Positions 17,039-24,526 of a DNA stretch of 64,000 nt are shown in pieces. Each line of letters begins with the position of its first letter. The stretch's first letter is position 1. Source of the stretch: an uncultured Alistipes sp. (GTDB taxonomy: Bacteria; Bacteroidota; Bacteroidia; Bacteroidales; Rikenellaceae); contig CAJUAV010000001.1 in the NCBI GenBank assembly GCA_910584485.1, positions 434,001-498,000 on the forward strand, in the 5' to 3' direction. The notes under the pieces are model-generated. The model was not told the origin of the DNA. It made no database searches and was given only the letters and a program-made list of their open reading frames with translations. Position numbers and translations under genes: made by a program.

Positions 17039-17061
17039 ATTCGAGCCCCGACGGGTTCACC
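17039..17061 (+). repeat. partial duplicate of the tRNA-Lys 3' end
   Basis: ATTCGAGCCCCGACGGGTTC and the next three bases (ACC) match the T loop to acceptor end of the tRNA (16885-16905) with a few differences; unlike the tRNA itself it is followed by CCA. It could be a leftover att site from an element that integrated into the tRNA gene, or the end of a decayed second tRNA. Confidence 0.6.
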
Positions 17062-17063
17062 AA

Positions 17064-17099
17064 AAGACAGCCTCCTTTTTGGCGAAAGGAGGCTGTCTT
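17064..17099. terminator. perfect 15-bp hairpin
   Basis: AAGACAGCCTCCTTT (17064-17078) and AAAGGAGGCTGTCTT (17085-17099) around a 6-base loop. It has the form of a terminator, but no gene ends directly at it. Confidence 0.6.
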
Positions 17100-17101
17100 G
17101 C

Positions 17102-17392
17102 TGTTTGCAGGAAAGGGAAAGTCAATCTCACTGTTACCGTCATCCAAAGGTTATCCCTTCGCATTCGCCTCTTTGCAAAGCGCATCCATAAAGAGGCTTT
17201 GCGCAATAGCTAAATGCTTTCGGTTCGATCTGAATTTTCGTTTGGGTTTTGGCAACGATTTGGAGCATGTGCGAAATTCGCTACTTTGCGTAACCATCCT
17301 GTCAAATAACCCTTATTGAATATACAAATACAAAAATATCTTTAATTTTCAAAGTAAATTCCTGGTCCTACCTGATTTTGTAAATATTAAAA
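17102..17392. other. non-coding, AT-richer gap
   Basis: No credible gene, promoter pair or known RNA was found in these 290 bases. Composition drops clearly below that of the flanking core genes, which marks the left part of an accessory stretch running to about 19.2 kb. Confidence 0.5.
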
Positions 17393-17422
17393 ACTCCTGC
17401 CAAAAGTATGTCCGGCAGGAGT
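17393..17422 (-). terminator. terminator after the small lipoprotein gene
   Basis: ACTCCTGCC (17393-17401) pairs with GGCAGGAGT (17414-17422); A/T-rich flanks give a T-rich tail on the minus strand, 40 bp past the stop at 17462. Confidence 0.75.
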
Positions 17423-17461
17423 GAAATATAAAAGTAAGTTCGTCAGGCAACTTTTCCGAAT

Positions 17462-17875
17462 CTATTGTTTTCGCGTATAATATTCGATAAGTTCTTCCTT
17501 ATTGCCTTCATCGTAAATCCATTTCATCGTCGAACCCGATATTTCGACGCGACAGATTTGTCGATTATCGCCGTCGTCGGTCGTCAATATTCCCGCCGCT
17601 TCATCATAGGAGTAAGTCCCGTCGTAAAACCCTTCGGGCGGATAATCATAATAACGATAGGTTCCATCTTCCCGAAAAATCGCAACCATCTTATCCTCGT
17701 CCTCCACGGCCGTAAACCGATCAATCAATTTCCCGTTCCGATAGTATTCGTTCTTCCGGAATACCCATTCGCCGATGATCGATCCGGGCTCGTCGTTCGG
17801 TTCGTCTTTTTCATCGGAACAAGCTACGGCCAAACAAACCAAAACCCACAGGCTTGCAAAAAACAGTTTTTTCAT
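17462..17875 (-). CDS. small lipoprotein, lipocalin-like
   Basis: A 137-residue predicted lipoprotein. The signal peptide MKKLFFASLWVLVCLAVAC ends in a lipobox, followed by an acidic linker (SDEKDEPNDEPGS) and then IIGEWVFRKNEYYRNG, the start of a small beta-barrel with alternating strands (MVAIFREDGTYRYYDYPPEG, FYDGTYSYDEAAGIL). This layout is common in Bacteroidota lipocalin-like lipoproteins of unknown ligand. The ATG at 17875 was preferred to a TTG six bases upstream. It lies in the AT-richer stretch beside tRNA-Lys, downstream of two small genes on the same strand and before a terminator. Confidence 0.75.
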   Translation of the reverse strand: MKKLFFASLWVLVCLAVACSDEKDEPNDEPGSIIGEWVFRKNEYYRNGKLIDRFTAVEDEDKMVAIFREDGTYRYYDYPPEGFYDGTYSYDEAAGILTTDDGDNRQICRVEISGSTMKWIYDEGNKEELIEYYTRKQ

Positions 17876-17884
17876 TGTCAATTA

Positions 17885-18106
17885 TTATTTAAGATTTGTC
17901 ATACATTTTTCCACCTCGAACGGCACTAATCCCCCGTCGTATCGGGCATAAAGCGGATGGCGGGGATTTCCTTTCACCGAGAGTTTCCCGATTCGGAACC
18001 ATTGGCCCCGACTCGTACGCAACACGCCGTATAAATCCCGAAAACATCGTTTCAGATAAGGGTTCGCCGATTTACGATTTCGAAATTTCCATATCCGCAA
18101 TGACAA
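17885..18106 (-). CDS. short open frame, possibly a frameshifted continuation
   Basis: A 73-codon frame ending in YARYDGGLVPFEVEKCMTNLK. It has no ATG near its start (only a TTG at 18106) and overlaps the end of the next upstream small gene (18052-18264) in another frame. The segment GQWFRIGKLSVKGNPRHPLYARYDGG looks protein-like, so it may be the broken C-terminal half of that gene or a separate small gene with an unusual start. No family was recognised. Confidence 0.35.
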   Translation of the reverse strand: MSLRIWKFRNRKSANPYLKRCFRDLYGVLRTSRGQWFRIGKLSVKGNPRHPLYARYDGGLVPFEVEKCMTNLK

Positions 18107-18264
18107 CTCGCAACGGTTACACCGTACTTGCTTTCAATCGCTTCGATGATCTGTTTTGCACTCGGACGGGCCGTAGTCCCCGTCACGAGAATTTCCACGG
18201 TCATTCCTTTCGTCAATTTGCCGGCACTCTTAATTGCCGTAACACTCCATAATGTACCTGCCAT
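18052..18264 (-). CDS. small protein, similar in style to DUF6140
   Basis: A 70-residue soluble protein. The core, KLTKGMTVEILVTGTTARPS followed by AKQIIEAIESKYGVTV, resembles the small DUF6140-type proteins found in Bacteroidales mobile elements and accessory islands (a KGMTVEV strand, then a helix ending in KYGI). Two cysteines and a His (ASCHCGYGN) near the end are unusual for that group. The ATG at 18264 is well placed. The family name is tentative. It supports the view that this stretch is accessory DNA. Confidence 0.5.
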   Translation of the reverse strand: MAGTLWSVTAIKSAGKLTKGMTVEILVTGTTARPSAKQIIEAIESKYGVTVASCHCGYGNFEIVNRRTLI

Positions 18265-18478
18265 AATTCAAAAGCTCAAAAATTTGTAATTTATTTATAT
18301 TGATGATGTTGATTGTCCCGCCTTCTTTCAGGTATGCGGTCTCCAAAGTCGGCATCGGGGCGGAGTCGAACGGAGAACTATAACCGGATTATTCAGCCCT
18401 GTTTCGCTTACGTCGAGCGTTGTCGGCAAATTGTCTGCACAATCAATGTATATCTTAACATCGGACAGTCCGACTTCA
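18265..18478 (-). pseudogene. coding-like debris in shifting frames
   Basis: On the minus strand, without a proper start, one frame reads IADFEVGLSDVKIYIDCADN and a second reads FDSAPMPTLETAYLKEGGTI, then NIININKLQIFELLNYGRY. Both look like real protein, with a leucine-rich flavour, but they are in different frames and joined by no intact gene. I take this as remains of one or two genes disrupted by small insertions or deletions. Confidence 0.45.
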
Positions 18479-18688
18479 AAGTCTGCAATTGGTTTTTAGC
18501 ATCTTGATATAGTCTTTCGAGGGAATCCATCGATTCACAAACGGGCTTTGAAATTTTAGTCCGGGATCATGCAGAATCACGGCACCATTGCAATTGCTCA
18601 ATATGAGCGAAAAATTTTCGTTTATAAGACGCTTCCTATTCCTCCGATTGATCAAGATTCGCACCGCCTTATTGAAAATAGATTTCAT
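18476..18688 (-). pseudogene. N-terminal fragment of a DUF1919-type polysaccharide gene
   Basis: A 70-residue product starting MKSIFNKAVRILINRRNRKR. The block FSLILSNCNGAVILHDPGLK, then FQSPFVNRW and PSKDYIKML, is the conserved N terminus of DUF1919 proteins, which occur in capsule and exopolysaccharide loci and are normally about 200 residues. Here the frame stops soon after KDYIKML. The GLSDVKIYI segment just downstream in another frame is reminiscent of the next conserved DUF1919 block, so the gene appears frameshifted and truncated. Confidence 0.6.
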
Positions 18689-18762
18689 TTTATTGATTAT
18701 CAAACATTAAACACTTAACCCACAAGCTAATGGCAGCTCTAATTATCAAAACAAGTTTTTCA

Positions 18763-18975
18763 ATCTCTTATCAAGAGATCATATTTCAAATAACAATGCA
18801 GGCATTAGATTGTACAAAGCATGAAACACGGGACTCTGAACATAATCGGAGGTCACAAACTTGTTTAGTTATATCGAGGGTGTGCCACCCCTCATGCAAA
18901 AAAACGGTTGGTATTAAAAGAAATTCACTGTTTTTTAGTATCTTTATACGCGATTCATATCTCTTGATAAGAGAT
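18763..18975. repeat. 17-bp inverted repeat pair around 179 bp (possible invertible segment)
   Basis: ATCTCTTATCAAGAGAT at 18763-18779 and its exact reverse complement at 18959-18975. Each copy is itself a dyad (ATCTCTT/AAGAGAT) with an asymmetric ATC or GAT centre. The enclosed 179 bp has no gene but includes a TATCTTTA box (18939-18946) that faces right, away from the polysaccharide gene fragment. No recombinase gene is adjacent. It could also be a small inverted-repeat element or a pair of operator sites. Confidence 0.6.
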
Positions 18976-18998
18976 CTGCATAATTGCGAAAACAGAAT

Positions 18999-19028
18999 GC
19001 CTCAACTCCGGCAATCCGGAGTTGAGGC
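18999..19028. terminator. perfect 13-bp hairpin
   Basis: GCCTCAACTCCGG (18999-19011), loop CAAT, CCGGAGTTGAGGC (19016-19028). There is no strong T tract, so its role as terminator is unsure. Confidence 0.45.
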
Positions 19029-19239
19029 TGTAATTTCACATGATATTCGTTTGTGCAGCGATTCCCGATTACAACGGGCTCGTTTTAGAGGAGCTGTCTT
19101 TTGTTTTCAAAAGGAGGGGTGCGCCTGTCCGAAAAACCGCCCGGCTCTACAGACAACGATGGCGTTTCGGCAAGCGGTCCGCAACGGCGGAGCATCCTAT
19201 GAAAATCGCCCTGTGCCACCGATCCTCCGCAAAAAAAAA
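19029..19239. other. gap without a recognised gene
   Basis: These 210 bases return to higher GC. Short open frames here on both strands look like chance. Nothing was identified apart from a run of nine As (19231-19239) that forms the T tail of the next terminator. Confidence 0.4.
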
Positions 19240-19270
19240 CGCCCGTCCGACAATCGCTGTCGGACGGGCG
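19240..19270 (-). terminator. terminator of the purA-etfBA-acyl-CoA dehydrogenase unit
   Basis: CGCCCGTCCGACA (19240-19252) pairs with TGTCGGACGGGCG (19258-19270); nine As to the left provide the T tract on the minus strand. Confidence 0.92.
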
Positions 19271-19289
19271 TCGTTTCAGGCGGATGCGA

Positions 19290-21023
19290 TTAGCAGGCCT
19301 GCTCGTTTTCGATGGTGCGGAACAGCGCCACATCCTCGACCGGCGAGCTCATCGTAAGGCCGTACGCCTCGGCCACCTTGCCTTCGGCATGGCGGCACCA
19401 GATGCGGGCCGAAACGGCGTACTCCTCGGGGTGTGCCGTCGCCTCGCGCGCCAGCAGGTAACCGATGATGATGTAGCCGACGGTCTCGACCAGACGGCGC
19501 GCATGCAGGTCCTTGAAACCCGCGCACTCCTTGTCGGCGGCCTCGACGCGTGCGACCATCTCGCGCAGCTGCTCCGTCCAGGCCTTCAGGCGGGCGACGA
19601 CGGGCTGCATCGCCTCGGCATAGCTCTCGGCGGCATAGGCCTCGATCTGCTCCAGGAAGGTGCCCTTCGTCACGCCGTTGATGGCGGCCACGACCTGCAG
19701 CTGCGAGGTACCCTCGTAGATGCTCATGATGCGGGCATCGCGGTAGATGCGCTCGCAGGGGTAATCCTTCATGAAGCCCGAACCGCCCAGCACCTGGATC
19801 GCGTCGTAACCGAGCTGGTTGGCGTACTCCGACGAGAAGAGCTTCACGAGCGGCGTGAAGCCGTCGGCCAGACGCGTGTAGTGCTTCATCTCCTGACGCT
19901 CCTCGGGCGTGAGCGAACGCTCGTGCGAAATATGGGTCAGCATCTTGTAGATCTCCACGAAACGCGCCGTCTCGTAGAGCAGGGCGCGGGCGCCCGTCAC
20001 CTTGGCCTTCATCACCGACAGCAGCTCCGACACGGCGGGGAACTCGATGATCGCCTTGCCGAACTGGCGACGCTCGTGCGCATACTTGAGCGCCTCGCGG
20101 TAAGCCGCCTCGCAGGTACCCACCGACTGGGCGCCGATGCCCAGACGGGCGGCGTTCATGAGCGACATCACGTACTTGATAAGACCCATGCGGCGGTCGC
20201 CCACCAGCGAGGCGGGAGCATCCGTATAGACCAGCTCGCACGTCGGCGAGCCCTTGATACCGAGCTTGTTCTCGATGCGGCGCACCTTGACGCCGCCGTC
20301 GCGCTTGTCGTAGACGAACATCGACAGACCGCGCGCGTCGGTCGTACCCTCCTCCGTGCGGGCCAGCACGAGCGATACCTCGCCGTCACCGTTCGTGATG
20401 AAGCGCTTCACGCCGTTCAGCAGCCACGTGCCGCGCTCCTCCGACCAGGTGGCCTTCAGCATGACGGCACCGAGGTCCGAACCGGCATCGGGCTCCGTGA
20501 GGGCCATGGCGCAGGTGGCGCCGGCCGAAACCCACGGCAGGAATTTCTGCTTCTGCTCCTCCGAACCGAACTCGTTGAGCGTCTCGGCGCAATCCTGCAG
20601 GCCCCAGATGTTCTGGAAACCCGCATCGCCGCGGGCGATCATCTCGTTGGCCATGATGAAGGTGAGCAACGGGAAGTTCAGACCGTCGAAACGGCGCGGC
20701 AGCGTCATGCCGTCCAGCCCCGCGGCGTGGATCGCCGCCAGGTTCGCCTTCGTGCCCGCGGCATACTCCACGCGGTCGTTCACCACGCGCGGACCCTCGT
20801 GGTCCACCGATTCGGCGTTGGCCGCCACCGTCTCGCCGCAAACCTCGCCCGCGAGCTCCATCACGCGACGGTACGAATCCAGCGCATCGTCGTAGTCCTG
20901 CGGAGCGTAGTCGTACAGCTCCTTCTCGGCGAAACCGCGCTCGCGCAGCTCGACGATCCGACGCATCAGCGGATGGTCGAACTGCAACTGAATGTCCTTA
21001 TTGTCAGAAAAGAAATTAGCCAT
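19290..21023 (-). CDS. acyl-CoA dehydrogenase
   Basis: A 577-residue flavoenzyme of the acyl-CoA dehydrogenase family, longer than the usual 380 residues because of a C-terminal extension (about residues 440-577) seen in one branch of the family. CAMALTEPDAGSDLGA is the conserved FAD/substrate signature, and VLGGSGFMKDYPCERIYRDA then SIYEGTSQLQ is the second signature. It oxidises an acyl-CoA and passes electrons to the electron transfer flavoprotein encoded directly upstream. The start codon overlaps the etfA stop by one base (TAATG), so the two are coupled. The acyl chain preferred cannot be deduced. Confidence 0.92.
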   Translation of the reverse strand: MANFFSDNKDIQLQFDHPLMRRIVELRERGFAEKELYDYAPQDYDDALDSYRRVMELAGEVCGETVAANAESVDHEGPRVVNDRVEYAAGTKANLAAIHAAGLDGMTLPRRFDGLNFPLLTFIMANEMIARGDAGFQNIWGLQDCAETLNEFGSEEQKQKFLPWVSAGATCAMALTEPDAGSDLGAVMLKATWSEERGTWLLNGVKRFITNGDGEVSLVLARTEEGTTDARGLSMFVYDKRDGGVKVRRIENKLGIKGSPTCELVYTDAPASLVGDRRMGLIKYVMSLMNAARLGIGAQSVGTCEAAYREALKYAHERRQFGKAIIEFPAVSELLSVMKAKVTGARALLYETARFVEIYKMLTHISHERSLTPEERQEMKHYTRLADGFTPLVKLFSSEYANQLGYDAIQVLGGSGFMKDYPCERIYRDARIMSIYEGTSQLQVVAAINGVTKGTFLEQIEAYAAESYAEAMQPVVARLKAWTEQLREMVARVEAADKECAGFKDLHARRLVETVGYIIIGYLLAREATAHPEEYAVSARIWCRHAEGKVAEAYGLTMSSPVEDVALFRTIENEQAC

Positions 21024-22042
21024 TACTTCGAGTTTTGCTTGTAATACTTAATCAGCTTCGGCACGACCTGCATCACGTCGCCCGTGATGGCGTAGTCGGC
21101 CAGCTTGTTGATCGGCGCCTCGGGATCGGTGTTGATCGAGATGACCATCGCCGACTGGTCCATGCCCGCCGTGTGCTGGATCTGCCCCGAAATACCGCAG
21201 GCGATGTAGAGCTTCGGACGCACCGTGACACCCGTCTGGCCGATCTGACGCTCGTGCTCCGTGAAGCCTGCGTCGACCGCCGCGCGGCTGGCACCCACCT
21301 CGCCGCCGAGCACCTCGGCCAGCTCGTGGATCAGCTTGAAATTCTCCTTCGAGCCGACGCCGTAGCCGCCCGCCACGATGATGTTGGCACCCTTGATGTC
21401 GATCTTGCGCTCGGCGATCTCGCGATCGATGATCCGAACGGCCAGGTCGGCATCCGACAGGTACGCTTTCCACGCGATCGGACGCACCTCGCCCGCACCC
21501 GCCTTTGCGGCGTACTCCTTGCGCATCACGCCTTCGCGCACGGTCGCCATCTGGGGACGGTGCTCGGGGTTGACGATCGTGGCGATGATGTTGCCGCCGA
21601 AAGCGGGACGGATCTGGTAGAGCAGATCGGTATAGGTCTTGCCCGACTTGGCGTCCGTGTGGTCGCCGATTTCGAGCTGCGTGCAGTCGGCCGTCAGGCC
21701 GCTGTGCAGCGCCGACGAGACGCGCGGGGCGAAATCGCGGCCCACGCAGGTGGCGCCGAAGAGGACGATCTGCGGCTGCTCGGCCTTGATGAGGCCCGTC
21801 AGCACCGCCGTGTGCGGCAGCGTGCGGAAGGGGGCGAAGATCGGATCATCGGCCACCCACACCGTGTCGGCGCCGTATTTGGCCAGCTCCTCTTCGAGGC
21901 CCGCGAGGCCCGAACCCATCACGACGGCTTCGAGGCGGACGCCCAGGCGGTCGGCCAGCTCGCGGCCCTTGGTCAGCAGCTCCAGGCTGACGTCGGCGAC
22001 GCGCCGACCTTCGGTTTCGATATAGACGAATAAGTTGTTCAT
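21023..22042 (-). CDS. etfA: electron transfer flavoprotein subunit alpha
   Basis: A 339-residue ETF alpha subunit. An N-terminal domain (FVYIETEGRRVADVSLELL) precedes the FAD domain with NIIVAGGYGVGSKENF, VGASRAAVDAGF, then QIGQTGVTVRPKLYIACGIS and GQIQHTAGM, where the FAD lies. With EtfB it forms the heterodimer that accepts electrons from the acyl-CoA dehydrogenase encoded next. Gene order etfB-etfA-dehydrogenase and the tight spacing (21 bp, then a 1-bp overlap) indicate one transcript. Confidence 0.95.
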   Translation of the reverse strand: MNNLFVYIETEGRRVADVSLELLTKGRELADRLGVRLEAVVMGSGLAGLEEELAKYGADTVWVADDPIFAPFRTLPHTAVLTGLIKAEQPQIVLFGATCVGRDFAPRVSSALHSGLTADCTQLEIGDHTDAKSGKTYTDLLYQIRPAFGGNIIATIVNPEHRPQMATVREGVMRKEYAAKAGAGEVRPIAWKAYLSDADLAVRIIDREIAERKIDIKGANIIVAGGYGVGSKENFKLIHELAEVLGGEVGASRAAVDAGFTEHERQIGQTGVTVRPKLYIACGISGQIQHTAGMDQSAMVISINTDPEAPINKLADYAITGDVMQVVPKLIKYYKQNSK

Positions 22043-22063
22043 GGTAAACTCCTGCGTGTTGGT

Positions 22064-22942
22064 TTAGCCGATCGTATGGCCGGCGATAAGTTCCTTGACA
22101 AGGGCGTCGATCTCCTCGTCGGACGAGGTCAGACGCTTGGCCTCCTTGGCCTGGAAAACGACGTTCTCGATGCGCTTCACCTTCGTCGGCGAGCCCTGCA
22201 GACCCAGCTGCGTCGGATCGGGATCGACCTCCGAAGCGGTCCACTCGACGATCTCCAGTTCGGGTTTCGCGGCGACGCGGCGGGCGGCGAACGACTCGGG
22301 ATCGGCGGCGATCTCCGAGCGGCAGCGCGCCGACTTGAAGAACATGAGGCGCTTGGCGTTGCGCGGGCGGCACTCGGGGGCCGAACCGTTGACCGTCACG
22401 ACGGCCGGCATCGGACACTCGACCGTCTCGACGCCCTCGGCGATGCGGCGGCGGATCACCAGCTTGTCGCCCTTCACCTCGACGACCTCCTCGGCATAGG
22501 TCACCTGCGGCAGGCCGAGCTTCTCGGCCACCTGCGGACCCACCTGGGCCGTGTCGCCGTCGATGGCCTGACGGCCGGCGACGATCAGATCGGCGTCGAG
22601 CTTGCGCAGGGCGCACGAAAGAGCGTAGGAGGTGGCCAGCGTATCGGAGCCTGCGAACTCGCGGCCCGAAAGAAGGTAGCCGCCGTCGGCGCCGCGGAAC
22701 ATCGCCTCACGGATGATGTCGGCGGCACGCTGCGGACCCATCGTCAGCAGGTGCACGGTCGAGCCCGCCACCCGATCCTTGAGCGAGAGCGCCAGTTCGA
22801 GCGCATTGAGATCTTCGGGGTTGAAAATGGCCGGCAGCGCGGCACGGTTCACCGTACCTTCGGCCGTCATGGCATCTTTGCCCACTTGTCGCGTATCCGG
22901 CACCTGTTTGGCCAGTACGACGATACGAAGTTTTTGTTCCAT
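22064..22942 (-). CDS. etfB: electron transfer flavoprotein subunit beta
   Basis: A 292-residue ETF beta subunit. The start MEQKLRIVVLAKQVPDTRQV is typical, and the signature AGRQAIDGDTAQVGPQVAEK is complete. The C-terminal arm with PTKVKRIENVVFQAKE matches the part that wraps around the alpha subunit. It binds AMP in classical ETFs. It begins 30 bp after the purA stop, so it may be transcribed from the purA promoter; I saw no separate TAnnTTTG box in that gap. Confidence 0.95.
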   Translation of the reverse strand: MEQKLRIVVLAKQVPDTRQVGKDAMTAEGTVNRAALPAIFNPEDLNALELALSLKDRVAGSTVHLLTMGPQRAADIIREAMFRGADGGYLLSGREFAGSDTLATSYALSCALRKLDADLIVAGRQAIDGDTAQVGPQVAEKLGLPQVTYAEEVVEVKGDKLVIRRRIAEGVETVECPMPAVVTVNGSAPECRPRNAKRLMFFKSARCRSEIAADPESFAARRVAAKPELEIVEWTASEVDPDPTQLGLQGSPTKVKRIENVVFQAKEAKRLTSSDEEIDALVKELIAGHTIG

Positions 22943-22972
22943 AACTTGTTTCAGTCTGTTTCTTCTTTGGAA

Positions 22973-24238
22973 TTAACGTATTACGGTTTCGTCGCGGTCG
23001 GGACCCACCGAGACGATCTTCACGGGAACGCCCGTCTCGCGTTCGATGAAATCGACGTAGCGTTTGAAGGCTTCGGGGAAATCGGCGTAGGTGCGGCAGG
23101 CGCGCAGGTCGCAGCGCCACCCCTCGAAATCGGTGTAGACGGGCTCCACATCCGCGTCGATCGAATAGGGGAACTCGTCGGTGACGCGGTCGCCGATGCG
23201 GTAGGCCGTGGCGACGCGGATCGTTTCGAAATCGTTCATCACGTCCGATTTCATCATGATGAGCTGCGTGACGCCGTTGATCATCACGGCGTACTTGAGG
23301 GCCACCAGGTCGAGCCAGCCGCAGCGGCGTTCGCGACCCGTCACGGCACCGAACTCGTGACCGATGCGGCGCAGCTCGGCCCCCGTCTCGTCGAAGAGCT
23401 CCGTGGGGAAGGGACCGCTGCCCACGCGCGTGCAGTAGGCCTTGAAGATGCCGAAGACCTCGCCGATGCGGTTCGGAGCGACGCCCAGACCCGTGCAGAC
23501 GCCGGCACAGACCGTGTTCGAGGAGGTGACGAAGGGATAGGAGCCGAAATCGACGTCGAGCAGCGTGCCCTGCGCCCCCTCGGCCAGCACGGCCTTGTCG
23601 GCCTTCAGCGCGTCGTTGACGGCGTATTCGCTGTCGATCAGGCGGAAACGCTTCAGGTACTCGATCGCCTCGAACCACTCGTTTTCGAGCTCCGTCAGAT
23701 CGTAGGCGAAATCCAGGCTGCGCAGGATGCGCTCGTGGCGCGCCTTGGCGGCGGCATAGACCGCGCGGAAATCGGCGCGCAGCAGATCGCCCACGCGCAT
23801 GCCGTTGCGGCTCACCTTGTCCGTATAGGTCGGGCCGATGCCCTTGCCCGTCGTACCGATCTTGGCGCTGCCCTTGGCGGCCTCGTAGGCGGCGTCGAGC
23901 AGCCGATGGGTCGGCAGGATCAGGTGCGCCTTCTTCGAGATCGAGAGCTGACGCGTCAGATCGTGGCCGCTGCGGGCCAGCTCCTCGGCCTCCTTGCGGA
24001 AGAGAACGGCATCGAGCACCACGCCGTTGCCGATGATGTTGGCCTTGCCGCCCTGGAAGATACCCGAGGGAATCGAGCGCAACACGTATTTCTCTCCGTT
24101 GAACTCGAGCGTGTGTCCCGCATTCGGACCGCCCTGAAAACGGGCTACCACCTCGTAACGCGGAGTCAGTACGTCGACGACCTTGCCTTTGCCTTCGTCG
24201 CCCCACTGCAAGCCGAGAATCACATCTACTTTTTTCAT
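22973..24238 (-). CDS. purA: adenylosuccinate synthetase
   Basis: A 421-residue enzyme that joins IMP and aspartate with GTP to make adenylosuccinate, the first committed step to AMP. The N terminus KKVDVILGLQWGDEGKGKVV holds the P-loop-like GDEGKGK and the catalytic Asp. Further family motifs are QGGPNAGHTL, GTTGKGIGPTYTDK, and AEGAQGTLLDVDFGSYPFVT. Length is normal. The ATG at 24238 was chosen over a TTG upstream that would add MNVH. A TACTTTTG box lies 55 bp upstream. Confidence 0.97.
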   Translation of the reverse strand: MKKVDVILGLQWGDEGKGKVVDVLTPRYEVVARFQGGPNAGHTLEFNGEKYVLRSIPSGIFQGGKANIIGNGVVLDAVLFRKEAEELARSGHDLTRQLSISKKAHLILPTHRLLDAAYEAAKGSAKIGTTGKGIGPTYTDKVSRNGMRVGDLLRADFRAVYAAAKARHERILRSLDFAYDLTELENEWFEAIEYLKRFRLIDSEYAVNDALKADKAVLAEGAQGTLLDVDFGSYPFVTSSNTVCAGVCTGLGVAPNRIGEVFGIFKAYCTRVGSGPFPTELFDETGAELRRIGHEFGAVTGRERRCGWLDLVALKYAVMINGVTQLIMMKSDVMNDFETIRVATAYRIGDRVTDEFPYSIDADVEPVYTDFEGWRCDLRACRTYADFPEAFKRYVDFIERETGVPVKIVSVGPDRDETVIR

Positions 24239-24292
24239 GTGAACGTTCAATATGTTCCGTTATAAAACCTGTTCAGCAAAAAAATTTGCAGC

Positions 24293-24300
24293 CAAAAGTA
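24293..24300 (-). promoter_or_regulatory. -7 box upstream of purA
   Basis: TACTTTTG on the minus strand matches TAnnTTTG; a TTTG -33 box at the right distance is not evident. Confidence 0.5.
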
Positions 24301-24476
24301 CAAAAATTTCCTGAAACAGCCGCATTTAGACCGATTTTTTATAAACAAACCGTCAAAAAACGGGTCGCGCGGCAGCTCGCGCCGCCGCCGTGCCGCCGCC
24401 CGAAGAAACAGACATACAGACGAATAAAAAGGTAAAAAGGGATAATTCAACCCGATTCCGCCGCTCACAAAAAAAA

Positions 24477-24500
24477 CCCCGCAACGGAATCGTTTCGGGG
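24477..24500 (-). terminator. terminator after the LRR lipoprotein gene
   Basis: CCCCGCAACG (24477-24486) pairs with CGTTTCGGGG (24491-24500) with one mismatch; the A8 run on the left becomes a T8 tail on the minus strand. Confidence 0.88.
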
Positions 24501-24526
24501 AAAAGCGGGCGAAAAGCGGCCGGCGG

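Noticed and set aside
16791..17213. Short open frames overlapping tRNA-Lys on both strands
   Set aside because: They cover a certain tRNA and its terminator and look like chance translations.
19085..19333. Short minus-strand frame ending in FENKRQLL before the acyl-CoA dehydrogenase
   Set aside because: It spans the terminator hairpin and part of the dehydrogenase gene in another frame; no supporting features.
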